Part shown: positions 1-10,919 of the stretch, piece by piece
Numbering within the stretch: position 1 is the first letter of the stretch
Layout of the letters: each line of letters opens with the position of its first letter
Assembly (NCBI RefSeq): GCF_020166105.1
Contig: NZ_JAIUJY010000002.1
Coordinates: 682,001-746,000 of the forward strand
DNA length: 64,000 nt
From: Blastococcus sp. LR1
GTDB lineage: Bacteria > Actinomycetota > Actinomycetes > Mycobacteriales > Geodermatophilaceae
Direction: 5' to 3'
Notes under the pieces: model-generated
Told to the model about the DNA's origin: nothing
What the model saw: the letters and a program-made list of their open reading frames with translations, nothing else
Databases searched by the model: none
Program-made: the position numbers and the translations under genes

Positions 1-265
1 GCTTCTGCGGAGTCCCGACGCAGACGAAGTGGACCGACGAGCCGGCCGCGTCGGCGAAGTCGGTGGAGAAGCGCAGGCGCCCGGTCGCCAGGGTGCGCGC
101 CAGCAGGTCGTCGAAGCCGGGCTCGAAGAACGGCGCCTTCGCCCGGGACAGCCACTCGACCTTCGCCTCGTCGACATCGATGCCCACGACGTCATGCCCG
201 AGCTCCGCCATCGACGCCGCATGCACGGCACCGAGATAGCCGCAGCCGATGACCGAGATCTTCAC
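1..265 (-). CDS. ugd: UDP-glucose 6-dehydrogenase, N-terminal part (cut by window edge)
   Basis: Only the first 88 codons are inside the window. The minus-strand frame opens with GTG at 265 and reads a Rossmann start (KISVIGCGYLGAVHAAS) followed by the PFFEPGF and HFVCVGTPQK stretches typical of UDP-glucose/GDP-mannose dehydrogenases. The enzyme oxidises UDP-glucose to UDP-glucuronate with two NAD+ and supplies acidic sugar for surface polysaccharide. It is a close paralogue of the complete copy at 7767-9086, which shares the GCGYLGAVHAAS segment. It is divergent from the LCP gene at 504. The catalytic cysteine lies outside the window, so intactness cannot be judged. The family call is secure; the exact substrate is inferred. 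Confidence 0.9.
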   Translation of the reverse strand, partial: MKISVIGCGYLGAVHAASMAELGHDVVGIDVDEAKVEWLSRAKAPFFEPGFDDLLARTLATGRLRFSTDFADAAGSSVHFVCVGTPQK

Positions 266-503
266 GCACACTCCAAGATGTCCGGCGAGATGACTTCCGG
301 CGCAGACGTCCGGCTCGCACTGGTGGACTCCGACCCTAGAACGCGCACAGCAGGAAGGGCCAAATCCCTGCGGGAAGTCCGCCCGGACGGGGCATCCGGC
401 CAGCCGGAGCGCCGCGTCCTCACTCCGCCGGGGGAAGCGCAGGCCCGCTTCGCCGACGCCCGGCCGTACATTCGACCCTTCATCTGCCATTCGGGGGCGC
501 GGC

Positions 504-1631
504 ATGCGGGACGACGTGGAGAGCGGGCAGGCGCGGGATGCGCTGCTGCCCGCGCCGGCTCCGGAGGAGGAGACCTCCGAGGGGGCGGCTCCCGACGCCG
601 CCGACACCTCGCGCACGTCCGGCCGACGCCGGGCTCTGCGCCGGGTGCTGATCAGTCTGGGGGTCCTCGGACTCGTCCTCGCGCTCCTCGTCGGCGGCGG
701 ACTCTGGTACCTGACCGACCGATGGGCGGGCAACATCGACCGCGTCCCGGACGTCTTCGCCGACCTGGACGCCGACAGCCGGCCCGCTCCCGCGACGCCG
801 GTGCAGGAGGCGGGCGACGACCCGGTCACCTTCCTCCTGGTCGGCTCCGACACCCGCGCCGACGTGGCCGAGGGCGAGGATCCGGACGGCCGCTCCGATG
901 CGATCATGCTCGCCCGGTTCACCGCGGACCGCCGGCACGCCCAACTGGTCTCGATCCCCCGGGACTCCTGGGTCGACATCCCTGGGCACGGCAGGAACAA
1001 GATCAACGCCAGTTACGCGTTCGGTGGCCCGTCACTGCTCATCCAGACCGTCGAGCAGCTGACCGAGGTGCGGATCGACCACTACGTGGCGATCGACTTC
1101 GACGGGCTCATCCAGGTGACCGATGATCTCGGCGGCGTCGACGTGAGGGTCGCCGAGACCACGACCCACCAGGGGTACACCTTCGAGGAAGGCGTCAACC
1201 ACCTCGACGGCGCCCAGGTGCGGCAGTACCTCCAGCAGCGCAAGAACCTGCCGGGCGGGGACTTCGACCGGGTCAAGCGTCAGCAGCAGTACCTCCGCGC
1301 CATGTTCGAGAAGCTCTTCAGCGCGGACACGTTCACCGACCCCCAACGGCTGGACGCGGCGCTGCTCGCCGTGACGAGCGCGGTGAGCATCGACGACGCC
1401 CTGGGCAACGGAGATCTGTTGTCCCTGGCCTACTCCCTGCGCGACGTCACTCCGGGCGACATCGACTACTTCACGGCCCCGGTGCTCGGCACCGGCCGCG
1501 AGGGGGCGGCCAGTGTCGTCTACCTGGACGACGGCGCGTGCGAGCGCATGTGGGGCTATCTGCGGAACGACTCGCTGGCCCAGAACGCCGCGGAGTTCGA
1601 GGACGACGCACTTCCCAACGTCCCGCGCTGA
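504..1631 (+). CDS. LytR-CpsA-Psr (LCP) family glycan ligase
   Basis: A 375-residue membrane-anchored protein. LCP enzymes transfer undecaprenyl-diphosphate-linked glycans onto peptidoglycan outside the membrane. The N-terminus is cytoplasmic and acidic, then a basic patch (GRRRALRR) leads into one transmembrane helix at about 48-70. The LCP domain runs from about 107 to 270, with LLVGSDTR (111-119), the R130-SD pair, IPRDSWV (151-157) and the K166/N168 region, which are the usual pyrophosphate and metal contacts. The ATG at 504 starts just before the acidic N-terminus. It sits next to ugd genes and upstream of a polysaccharide locus, so attachment of that polymer to the wall is the likely job. 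Its C-terminal 140 residues are duplicated in the chimera starting near 3196. Confidence 0.93.
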   Translation: MRDDVESGQARDALLPAPAPEEETSEGAAPDAADTSRTSGRRRALRRVLISLGVLGLVLALLVGGGLWYLTDRWAGNIDRVPDVFADLDADSRPAPATPVQEAGDDPVTFLLVGSDTRADVAEGEDPDGRSDAIMLARFTADRRHAQLVSIPRDSWVDIPGHGRNKINASYAFGGPSLLIQTVEQLTEVRIDHYVAIDFDGLIQVTDDLGGVDVRVAETTTHQGYTFEEGVNHLDGAQVRQYLQQRKNLPGGDFDRVKRQQQYLRAMFEKLFSADTFTDPQRLDAALLAVTSAVSIDDALGNGDLLSLAYSLRDVTPGDIDYFTAPVLGTGREGAASVVYLDDGACERMWGYLRNDSLAQNAAEFEDDALPNVPR

Positions 1632-1732
1632 CCCGGTCGGGCCAAGGGAAGGCAGCACCCGGCGCGATGCGTCACCGCTGATTTCCGATCGGAGGTCTTC
1701 TCCGCCGCTGCTCCAGGTGGCACAGTGCGACC

Positions 1733-1900
1733 ATGCACGCGCCCAGCGGAGTGATTCCGGCATCGAACGCGGAGCGGCAGTCGCAGCTCCGCGCGGCGGG
1801 CGCCCGCCACGTGCACTGGTTCCGCTACGCCGGCGCCGACCCGTTCAGCGGGTCGAGCCTGTACGCCTGCCGGTGCGGCGTGGTGCGCCCCGGCCTCTGA
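1733..1900 (+). CDS. Small conserved-looking protein with a CxC pair
   Basis: A 55-codon frame from ATG 1733 to TGA 1900, lying between the LCP gene and a convergent membrane-protein gene. The product carries HWFRYAGADPF and then YACRCGVVRPG at the C-terminus. The two cysteines spaced by one residue could bind metal with a partner, but a single CxC is not a full zinc site. Codon third positions are strongly G/C as in neighbouring genes. I do not recognise a family and infer no function. It could also be an unexpressed frame. Confidence 0.5.
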   Translation: MHAPSGVIPASNAERQSQLRAAGARHVHWFRYAGADPFSGSSLYACRCGVVRPGL

Positions 1901-1907
1901 ACGGGCG

Positions 1908-2807
1908 TCAGCCCCGCAGCCCGTCCCCGGTCGGCCGACCCGGAAGGGCCTCGCGCACGTCGAGGGTCTCGGCGTCGGCGGTACGGCGCAGCGCCCAGTC
2001 CGCCGGGAGCGCCAGGCGCGGCGCGACACCGACGAGCACGGCGACGAGGAACGCGACGCCGGCGAGCGCCTCGCCGGACTCCTCGAGGTAGGTGGCCGTC
2101 GCAGCCCAGCCACCGGGCACGGCCGAGCTGAGCGCGGAGAGCCCGACGGAGGCCACGGCATACCCGGTGAGCGCGCCGAGGACCCGGCGGCGGTCACGGC
2201 GTTCGGTGCGACTGAGGACGAACAGCCCGGAGACGACGACGGCAGCCGCCGTCACGCTGATCAGCACGGCTCCCTGCGTACCGACCGCTCCGGTCAGTGC
2301 CACCTTGGCGTCGACGTGCACGGTGCTGCCGGCCTTGACCGCGGCGATGCCGCCGGCCACCACGGCGACGGCGAGCCACCAGGTGCGGCGCGTGGTACCC
2401 GCGCCGGCAACGGCCGCGAGAGCCGCGGCGCCGAAGAGAGCCGCCACGTACATCCGAGGCAGGGAGAAAGGATCGTCCATGGAGAGGGCCCGGGCGAGCG
2501 GACTGGTGGTGCCGGACAACCGGAAGCCGTAGCCGACGGTCATCAAGCCGACGGCGAGGGCGGCGAGCGCGATGCCGATCGGGGGCAGCGGCACGGCGCG
2601 GCGCCGCACGCGACCGGGGGCAGCCTGCGGGGCGAGGTCCGCGGTGGTCAGCAGGCCCGTCGAATCCGGGGTGCGGAGGTCAGCGGTCCGGATGCTCCGG
2701 CCGATGACGAGCGCCAGCCCGAAGGCGAGGACGAACCACGCGACAAGTCCACCTACTACCCAGAGCCACCACACGAGCAGTTCATCGGCAGGAACGTGGC
2801 GAAACAT
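1908..2807 (-). CDS. Multi-pass membrane protein of unknown function
   Basis: A 299-residue protein when started at ATG 2807 (MFRHVPADELLVWW); a start 13 codons earlier (2846) is open but adds a polar stretch. Hydrophobic segments lie near residues 10-35, 80-100, 118-135, 144-160, 178-198, 210-235 and 245-262, separated by short charged loops such as RTERRDRRR. There is no enzymatic motif I can name. It converges on the small CxC protein gene. Polytopic topology is clear; function is unknown. Confidence 0.7.
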   Translation of the reverse strand: MFRHVPADELLVWWLWVVGGLVAWFVLAFGLALVIGRSIRTADLRTPDSTGLLTTADLAPQAAPGRVRRRAVPLPPIGIALAALAVGLMTVGYGFRLSGTTSPLARALSMDDPFSLPRMYVAALFGAAALAAVAGAGTTRRTWWLAVAVVAGGIAAVKAGSTVHVDAKVALTGAVGTQGAVLISVTAAAVVVSGLFVLSRTERRDRRRVLGALTGYAVASVGLSALSSAVPGGWAATATYLEESGEALAGVAFLVAVLVGVAPRLALPADWALRRTADAETLDVREALPGRPTGDGLRG

Positions 2808-2979
2808 GACGCCCGGCTCACGCTGGGTGCTCGCGTCGAGTCCCAATCGTCACATCGGCATGAATGGACCCCACGCGTCCCGGGTAGAAGGCGAGCCCAC
2901 TGAAGTGGCCGCCCGTTTTGGCAAGGCATGCCTGATCGGTCGGCTCTTCCCGGGCCTGGTCCTCCCGTAGGAAGAACTC

Positions 2980-3147
2980 ATGAGCGCACTGTGGCTGGTT
3001 GCAAGTTGCTGGATGGTGGTCGCGCTGCTGCTGGCTGCGGTCATCGGCCGTGCCGTGCGCATCGCCGACGAGGACGCCGAGCTCACCGCTGAGCTGAACG
3101 TCGTCGTCGCGGGTTCGATCGCCCCGCCGTCGCGCGGCGCCCACTGA
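2980..3147 (+). CDS. Small single-TM protein
   Basis: A 55-codon frame from ATG 2980 to TGA 3147, preceded by AGGAAG about 5 bases upstream, a plausible ribosome site. The product has one strongly hydrophobic helix (LWLVASCWMVVALLLAAVIG, residues 4-23), then a short acidic and polar tail. It is divergent from the membrane protein at 1908-2807. It is in the same frame as the LCP-SGNH chimera but separated from it by its own stop. No family is recognised. Confidence 0.5.
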   Translation: MSALWLVASCWMVVALLLAAVIGRAVRIADEDAELTAELNVVVAGSIAPPSRGAH

Positions 3148-3195
3148 CCGTTCCGCCTGCCCCGTAGGGGCACGAAGCCCCCGCCTCCTGCTGTT

Positions 3196-4788
3196 CTGAA
3201 CGGCGGGCAGGTCCGCTGGTACCTGGGCCAGCGCTACGACCTGCCGGTGGGTGACTTCGACCGCGTGAAGCGGCAGCAGCAGTACCTGCAGGCGATGTTC
3301 GGCAAGCTGTTCAGCTCCGACACGTTCAGCAGCCCGACCCGGCTCGACGGCGCGCTGCGCGCGGTGACCGACGCGGTGGCGGTGGACGACAGACTGAGCA
3401 ACGCCGACATGGTGCAGCTGGATTACTCGCTGCGCGGCGTGACGCCGGAGAACATCGACTTCTTCACCGCGCCGGTGCTCGGTACCGGCCGGGTGGGGGC
3501 GGCCAGCGTCGTTTATCTCGACGACACCGCCGCTGAGCGCAGATGGACTTACCTGCGCAGCGACTCGCTGGGCCAGAACGCCACCGCGTTCGCCGACGAC
3601 GACCTGCCCGAGGTGCCTCGGAAAGTGGCCCAGAGGGCGGCCTCCCGGCTGGTGGTCACCGAGGCGGGAGTCCTCGGCGGGGCGATCAAGCTGGCAGCCC
3701 TCGGCGACTCCATCACCGCCGGGCAGAACTTCAACCAGGCGCAGAACGACTACTGGGCGTCCGTGCCGATCCTGTCGGCGCTCCTGTCTGAAGGCCGCAT
3801 CCAGTACCGCTGGAACGCTGGCAAGCCCGGCGACACCAGCGCCCAGGTGCTCGCCCGCGTCGGAGAGGTCACCGGACTCAACCCGAAGCCGGACGTCTGC
3901 GTCGTCACCTGCGGCACCAACGACGGCACCGCCGCCCCTGCCATGACGAACATTCCGCTGATCGTCGCGGCTCTGCGAGCCGCCGGGATCGAGCCGGTGC
4001 TCACGACCATCCCGCCGAGCAACGACAGCAACGCCCAGATCCAGACGAAGATCAGGACCCTGAACGGGTGGCTGCCCCGCTACGCCTCGCTGAATCGACT
4101 GCGGCTGGTCAACTTCTACGACATCCTCGTGAACCCGGCGACGGGCGGCTACAAGGCCGGGTGGTTCGCTGATGTCACCCACCCGAACAAGGTCGGCATG
4201 AAGGCGATGGCGCAGGCCCTCGTCGACACCCTCGCCCCGGCCGCCGGGCCTCGGCCGACCCGCGCCTGGACGCCGAGCGACAACGTCGACACCACGAACC
4301 TGATCACCAACGGGCTGATGCTCAACGGGACGGCCGTGCCTACCGGCTGGACGTCGTCCGCTGGCACCGGCTTCGTGGAGAGCGTCGTCACCGACGCCGC
4401 CTTCCGGGGCGGCAAGGCCTACGAGTGCACCCGCACCGCCACCGACACCCACGTCCTGGAGCAGAGCATCGGCACCTCGATGTTCTCGGCCGGAGACCGC
4501 CTGTCGCTCTCCTTCAAGATGACCACAGTCGGCGTCGAGGCCCAGGGTTCCAAGGTCGAGGTGATGGCGAAATTCGTCGGAGCCACCAACCCCGAGAACC
4601 TGGCGTGGCTCCGCGTCAACACCGACATCACCGCCGGCGTCTTCTACGTCGAGCAGGTCGTCCCCGCCTCCACCACCGGGGTGCTCCAGGTGCAGATCCG
4701 CTCCGACCAGGGCACCGCCCCGAACTACTCGTTCCGCGTCGGCGAGTTCGGCATCCGCAACCTCACCCGCCTGGGCATCGCTACCTGA
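3196..4788 (+). CDS. Chimera: truncated LCP C-terminus fused to a phage-type SGNH/GDSL hydrolase
   Basis: From codon 3196 the frame reads LNGGQVRWYLGQRYDLPVGDF..., matching the C-terminal 140 residues of the LCP protein at 504-1631 up to its last residues (DDALPNVPR there, DDLPEVPR here). The frame then continues, without a stop, into an SGNH hydrolase: block I LAALGDSITAG, block III CGTNDG, block V DVTHPNKVGMKAM. A C-terminal beta-rich region of about 170 residues (from NLITNGLML) resembles carbohydrate-binding ends of phage tail esterases. The first usable start is GTG 3247; no signal peptide, membrane helix or LCP active site is present. The LCP part is therefore a remnant, and the hydrolase part may be expressed or be a decaying insertion. 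Coordinates begin where LCP homology begins, not at a proven start. Confidence 0.75.
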   Translation: MNGGQVRWYLGQRYDLPVGDFDRVKRQQQYLQAMFGKLFSSDTFSSPTRLDGALRAVTDAVAVDDRLSNADMVQLDYSLRGVTPENIDFFTAPVLGTGRVGAASVVYLDDTAAERRWTYLRSDSLGQNATAFADDDLPEVPRKVAQRAASRLVVTEAGVLGGAIKLAALGDSITAGQNFNQAQNDYWASVPILSALLSEGRIQYRWNAGKPGDTSAQVLARVGEVTGLNPKPDVCVVTCGTNDGTAAPAMTNIPLIVAALRAAGIEPVLTTIPPSNDSNAQIQTKIRTLNGWLPRYASLNRLRLVNFYDILVNPATGGYKAGWFADVTHPNKVGMKAMAQALVDTLAPAAGPRPTRAWTPSDNVDTTNLITNGLMLNGTAVPTGWTSSAGTGFVESVVTDAAFRGGKAYECTRTATDTHVLEQSIGTSMFSAGDRLSLSFKMTTVGVEAQGSKVEVMAKFVGATNPENLAWLRVNTDITAGVFYVEQVVPASTTGVLQVQIRSDQGTAPNYSFRVGEFGIRNLTRLGIAT

Positions 4789-4791
4789 CGA

Positions 4792-5589
4792 TCAGGGCGC
4801 GGCTGGCACGGTCAACCCGGCCAGCTCGCGGAACTCCACCAGGAAGCGCTCCGCGAAGTAGGCGTGGCCCTCGCTGTTCAGATGCGAGCCGTCCGTGAAG
4901 GCGTACTGCTCACTGTTGGCCTCGGTGAACCAGTCCTCGGACAGCGGGCTGATGTAGATGGCATCGGTGCGGCTCACTCCCGCCCGGACGCCGTCGTCGA
5001 TCGGCGCCAGCGCGCTGTCCAGAGGCTCCGGGGCGGCGGGGCCCACGACGACGATCACGGCGTCGGGCCATGCCTGCTGCGCGGCACCGATCGTTGCCTG
5101 CACCGCGTCGGCGATCTCGCCTGTCGTGGCCCGGCTGTCGTTGAGCCCGCCCTGAAAGACGACCACGTTGGGCGCAAGCTCCCCCGCGCTGATCACTTCC
5201 TGCAGCCGCTCGAGGTAGGTGCGCGAGTCCTGCTCGGATCCGGTGGTGTACCCGGTGCCACCCGCACCGGATCGCAGGGACGGCCAGCCGAGCTGCTCGA
5301 TGGCCTCGTAGGCCCAGCCGTCAGTAGCCGGCTCCGCGCCGAAGCCGGTGGTGTACGAGTCGCCAAAGATCAGTAGCCGGGGGTCCGCTGGAAGGGTGAG
5401 TCGTCGCTCCGGCTCGTCGGTCTGCAGCCCCGCCGCCCGCGCCTCGTCGTTCAGCCTGTCGGCCTCGGCCGCCGAGATGGCGGGCTCGCGCGTCGCGACT
5501 GCCACGGAGGCCGCGACGAGCGTGAGAACGCCGACGATCATCAGCACGATCACCGACAGCGGCGGTCGCTCGAACCCTCCCCGTGCCAT
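4792..5589 (-). CDS. Membrane-anchored SGNH/GDSL hydrolase
   Basis: A 265-residue protein with an N-terminal helix (about 11-31, LSVIVLMIVGVLTLVAASVAV) and an extracytoplasmic SGNH domain. Block I is LLIFGDSYTTGFG with the nucleophilic serine, block III contains QGGLND, and block V is DGSHLNSEGHAYF with the Asp-His pair. Such enzymes de-esterify carbohydrates or lipids, often removing O-acetyl groups from surface glycans. It converges with only a three-base gap on the SGNH chimera ending at 4788, but the two sequences are not close copies. Substrate is unknown; a role on the neighbouring polysaccharide is inferred from context. Confidence 0.85.
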   Translation of the reverse strand: MARGGFERPPLSVIVLMIVGVLTLVAASVAVATREPAISAAEADRLNDEARAAGLQTDEPERRLTLPADPRLLIFGDSYTTGFGAEPATDGWAYEAIEQLGWPSLRSGAGGTGYTTGSEQDSRTYLERLQEVISAGELAPNVVVFQGGLNDSRATTGEIADAVQATIGAAQQAWPDAVIVVVGPAAPEPLDSALAPIDDGVRAGVSRTDAIYISPLSEDWFTEANSEQYAFTDGSHLNSEGHAYFAERFLVEFRELAGLTVPAAP

Positions 5590-5756
5590 GCCCGCGAAGG
5601 TACGGGATCGGCCCGGTTCCGGTCACGCACCGCCACCTGACCGAGCGCCCAGAGGGGGCGCTTCGGGCGGGTCCAACTCCCTGAGCCGCTCCACCTGATG
5701 AGCAGCTCACGGGCGTCGACGGAAGCGTGGCAGCAACCTCCACTGCGGCCGGTCGC

Positions 5757-7699
<1,943 letters not shown>

Positions 7700-7766
7700 T
7701 CACAACGGTAGTGGGATGCGGTCTGCGACGCCCCTGACCTCCCCTCCGCCGAGTGAGACCGAAAGG

Positions 7767-9086
7767 TCAGCCGGCCCGGCGGCCCAGCGCCCGATAGGTC
7801 CAGCCGGCCTCGGTCCAAGCAGTGCGACTCAGGGCGTTACGCCCGTCCAGCACCCGCTTCTGACGCACGACCTCGCCGAAGGCGACCGGGTCCAGCTCTC
7901 GGTACTGCTTCCATTCCGTGAGGACGAGAACGGCGTCGGCGCCCTCGGCCGCCTCCTCGGGGGTCGTGGCGTAGTCCAGGTGCGGCCACTCGCGGCGGCT
8001 GTTCTCGATGGCGGCGGGGTCCGTGACCCGCACGACGGCCCCCTGTAGCTGTAACTGCTGCGCGACGTTGAGCGCAGGTGAGTCACGGATGTCGTCGCTG
8101 TCCGGCTTGAATGCCGCACCCAGGACCGCGACGCGCTTGCCCAGCAATGAGCCGTCGCAGACTTCTCGAGCCAGCTCCACCATGCGGATGCGCCGGCGCA
8201 TGTTGATGCTGTCGACCTCTCGCAGAAAAGTCAGCGCCTGGTCAGCACCCAGCTCGCCGGCGCGGGCCATGAACGCGCGGATGTCCTTGGGCAGGCAGCC
8301 CCCGCCGAAGCCGAGGCCAGCGTTGAGAAACCGGCGCCCGATGCGCTCGTCGTAGCCGATCGCATCAGCGAGCTGTTTCACATCTGCCCCGGTCGCCTCG
8401 CACAGCTCGGCCATGGCATTGATGAACGAGATCTTCGTGGCGAGGAACGAGTTGGCTGCGGTCTTCACCATCTCCGCCGTGGCGTAATCGGTGACCACCT
8501 TGGGCACGCCCCGCGCCAATATGCGGGCGTACACCTCATCGAGCACTGCCGCCGCTGGGTCCGCTTCAGATGCCTGCTCCACGCCGTAAACGAGGCGGTC
8601 AGGGTGCAGGGTGTCACGGACGGCAAACCCCTCCCGCAGGAACTCGGGGTTCCACGCCAGCAGCGTGCCCGGGACCTTCTCGGCGAACATCTGCGACAGG
8701 CCGGCAGCCGTACCCACGGGAACTGTGGACTTGCCGACCACGACGTCGCCAGGCTCAACCACGAGCAGCAGGGACTCTGCGGCTGCCTGCACGAATCGCA
8801 AGTCGGCCGCGTACTCACCGTGCTTCTGCGGTGTGCCCACGCAGATGAAGTGGACGCGAGCACCGGCGGCGACGGCGACGTCGGTACTGAATGCCAGTCG
8901 GCCAGACTTCAGCGACTGGCTCAGCAAGTCTTGGAATCCGGGCTCGTAGAACGGTGAGCGCCCCTGACGCAGTGACGCCACTTTGCGCTCGTCGACATCT
9001 ACGCCAACGACCTCGTGGCCGAGCTCGACCAGGGAAGCTGCGTGCACAGCACCGAGATAGCCGCAGCCGATGACTGAGATCCTCAT
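7767..9086 (-). CDS. ugd: UDP-glucose 6-dehydrogenase
   Basis: A full-length 439-residue UDP-glucose dehydrogenase. It has the N-terminal GCGYLG NAD site (7-12), the VGKSTVPVG hinge stretch and the active-site segment GFGGGCLPKD with catalytic Cys at about 264. The C-terminal domain contains GAAFKPDSDDIRDSPAL, the UDP-binding signature. ATG 9086 is preceded by GGAGG at good spacing (CCACGGAGGCGGCGATC), which decides against the longer open frame. It produces UDP-glucuronate for the polysaccharide assembled by neighbouring genes and is a paralogue of the partial gene at 1-265. Confidence 0.95.
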   Translation of the reverse strand: MRISVIGCGYLGAVHAASLVELGHEVVGVDVDERKVASLRQGRSPFYEPGFQDLLSQSLKSGRLAFSTDVAVAAGARVHFICVGTPQKHGEYAADLRFVQAAAESLLLVVEPGDVVVGKSTVPVGTAAGLSQMFAEKVPGTLLAWNPEFLREGFAVRDTLHPDRLVYGVEQASEADPAAAVLDEVYARILARGVPKVVTDYATAEMVKTAANSFLATKISFINAMAELCEATGADVKQLADAIGYDERIGRRFLNAGLGFGGGCLPKDIRAFMARAGELGADQALTFLREVDSINMRRRIRMVELAREVCDGSLLGKRVAVLGAAFKPDSDDIRDSPALNVAQQLQLQGAVVRVTDPAAIENSRREWPHLDYATTPEEAAEGADAVLVLTEWKQYRELDPVAFGEVVRQKRVLDGRNALSRTAWTEAGWTYRALGRRAG

Positions 9087-9215
9087 GATCGCCGCCTCCG
9101 TGGCTCTGACGAAGCCATTGCTTGGCCCCAAAGCGGATCACGGCCCAGGGTGCCCGCGCCTCGTGGGCAGTCAAACTTGCCCGGCGAGCTGCCACCACCC
9201 GGTTAGCGGGCGCGG

Positions 9216-10760
9216 TCAGTAGGCACCCGACCCGCGCACCACCGCGCCGATGGTCTTCCAGAGAATCATGAAGTCGAAGGCCAGCGACCAGTTCTCCACG
9301 TACCGGACGTCGATCCGCACCGAGTCGTCCCAGGAAAGGTCCGAGCGCCCGCTGACCTGCCAAAGTCCTGTAATACCCGGCTTGACCAGGAACCGACGCT
9401 GCATGTCGAAGCCGTAGCGCTCGACCTCCGTCGGTAAGGGGGGGCGCGGACCGACGAGGGACATGTCCCCGCGGACGACGTTGATGAGCTGGGGCAGCTC
9501 ATCGAGCGAGTATCTCCGCAGAACGCGGCCCACCCGTGTGACCCGAGGGTCGGTCTTCATCTTGAAGAGGACGCCGTTACCGCTGCTGTTGGCTGCCAGG
9601 TCCCTGACCATTCGGTCGGCTCCGGACAACATGCTGCGGAACTTCAGCATGTTGAAGGTCTGGCCATCACGGCCGACGCGCTCCTGGCGGTAGAACACGC
9701 CACCCCGGCTGGTCAGCCCTACAGCCAGCGCCAGCCCTATGAACACCGGCGCCAGGAACAGCATCCCCAGAGCAGCGGCCGTCCGATCGAACGTGTCCTT
9801 GGTCAGCCGCCGAACTCCCCGCAACTCTGGGCGCTCCATGTGCAGGAGTGGCAGCCCGCAGACGGGACGGATCCGCACTCGTGGTCCGACGATCTCGGTC
9901 ACCGCCGGCGCGAGCAGCAGTTCGGCCTGCGTCTTCTCCAGGGCCCACCCGAGCCTCCTTAGCGCTGGCCCGTCGAGCTCCGGACAGGGGAGGACAGCCA
10001 CCGTGTCGACCTCGTAGCGGGTGACGACGTCGGCAACTTCGTCCAGAGCCCCGAGCACGGGCAGCCCGTTGAACGCATCGGCCCGGGCCTCGTACTGGTC
10101 CGCCGGCAGGCAGCACCCGATGACCCGGTAGCCGTGCTGAGCTTCCCGCTCCAGCTGCTCGTCAAGGGCCGCCACTGCACGTCGATGCCCAACCAGCAAG
10201 GTCGTCTGCAGGTGCTCACCCCGCTGGCGGGCGCGGTGCAGGAGCCACCGCTGCGCACATCTCTGCATCAGCGTGAGTGAGGCGGTGAGCGGAACAGCCA
10301 CGATCACGAACCCCCTGGCCACGTCGAGTCGGAGTGCCCAGGAGACCGTGCCCAGCGCGGCCAGGAGCATGACCGCGGCGAAGAACACCCGCCGGAACTC
10401 ATCCGGCCCCACCCACAGGAACCGCTCCTCGTAGCTGCGGGCGACCACCATCGAACCCAGCCAGATGACCGGGAGCAGCATGGCTGCCCAGGTGGAGGCA
10501 TACCCGGGTACAGAGTCCGCAGGTCCGAAGTGGATCAAGTACCCACACAGCGCGGCAGCAGCGGCGCTGAGCGCATCACCGACGATCACTCGGCGGACAT
10601 AGTCGCCTCGCCACTGCCTGCGGGCGAGCGTGCCTTCGCCGCGAAAGCCTGAGGCGTGCAGGCCCCAACCCCAGCTGCTGCGAGCCCGGCCCACAGAGAT
10701 GTCGCGACGCGTGTCCAACACTGCCTGCAGGCACCCCCGTGCGCCCTCGGCGACGAACAT
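9216..10760 (-). CDS. Undecaprenyl-phosphate sugar phosphotransferase (exopolysaccharide priming enzyme)
   Basis: A 514-residue enzyme of the WbaP/EpsL class. It transfers a sugar-1-phosphate to undecaprenyl phosphate to start a polysaccharide repeat unit. The N-terminal half has several membrane helices and a CoA-binding-like domain; one helix before FYRQERVGRDGQTFNMLKFRSM precedes the catalytic domain, which continues with YSLDELPQLINV, SLVGPRPP and GITGLWQVSGRSDLSWDD. The start is uncertain: ATG 10760 gives a long N-terminus, and homology with the paralogue at 11556-13052 begins about 35 residues in (ASGFRGEGT). The two copies flank a tyrosine phosphatase gene. Confidence 0.92.
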   Translation of the reverse strand: MFVAEGARGCLQAVLDTRRDISVGRARSSWGWGLHASGFRGEGTLARRQWRGDYVRRVIVGDALSAAAAALCGYLIHFGPADSVPGYASTWAAMLLPVIWLGSMVVARSYEERFLWVGPDEFRRVFFAAVMLLAALGTVSWALRLDVARGFVIVAVPLTASLTLMQRCAQRWLLHRARQRGEHLQTTLLVGHRRAVAALDEQLEREAQHGYRVIGCCLPADQYEARADAFNGLPVLGALDEVADVVTRYEVDTVAVLPCPELDGPALRRLGWALEKTQAELLLAPAVTEIVGPRVRIRPVCGLPLLHMERPELRGVRRLTKDTFDRTAAALGMLFLAPVFIGLALAVGLTSRGGVFYRQERVGRDGQTFNMLKFRSMLSGADRMVRDLAANSSGNGVLFKMKTDPRVTRVGRVLRRYSLDELPQLINVVRGDMSLVGPRPPLPTEVERYGFDMQRRFLVKPGITGLWQVSGRSDLSWDDSVRIDVRYVENWSLAFDFMILWKTIGAVVRGSGAY

Positions 10761-10919
10761 GGCCGCCGGTCCGAAACATCTCTGCCCAGAGGTCGAGAAC
10801 GTACGCGCCGATTTCGGACTTCAACAGTGCGCGAACGCCGCCCCGCATTGCGTCCGCACGCACGGCGACTATTGCCGTTGCGCGCAGCAAGGCGATCGCG
10901 ACGCGGGGGGCGACCTCGA

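Noticed and set aside
2818-4452. 544-codon minus-strand frame opposite the LCP-SGNH chimera
   Set aside because: No motifs, and it runs through three separate plus-strand units; a shadow frame.
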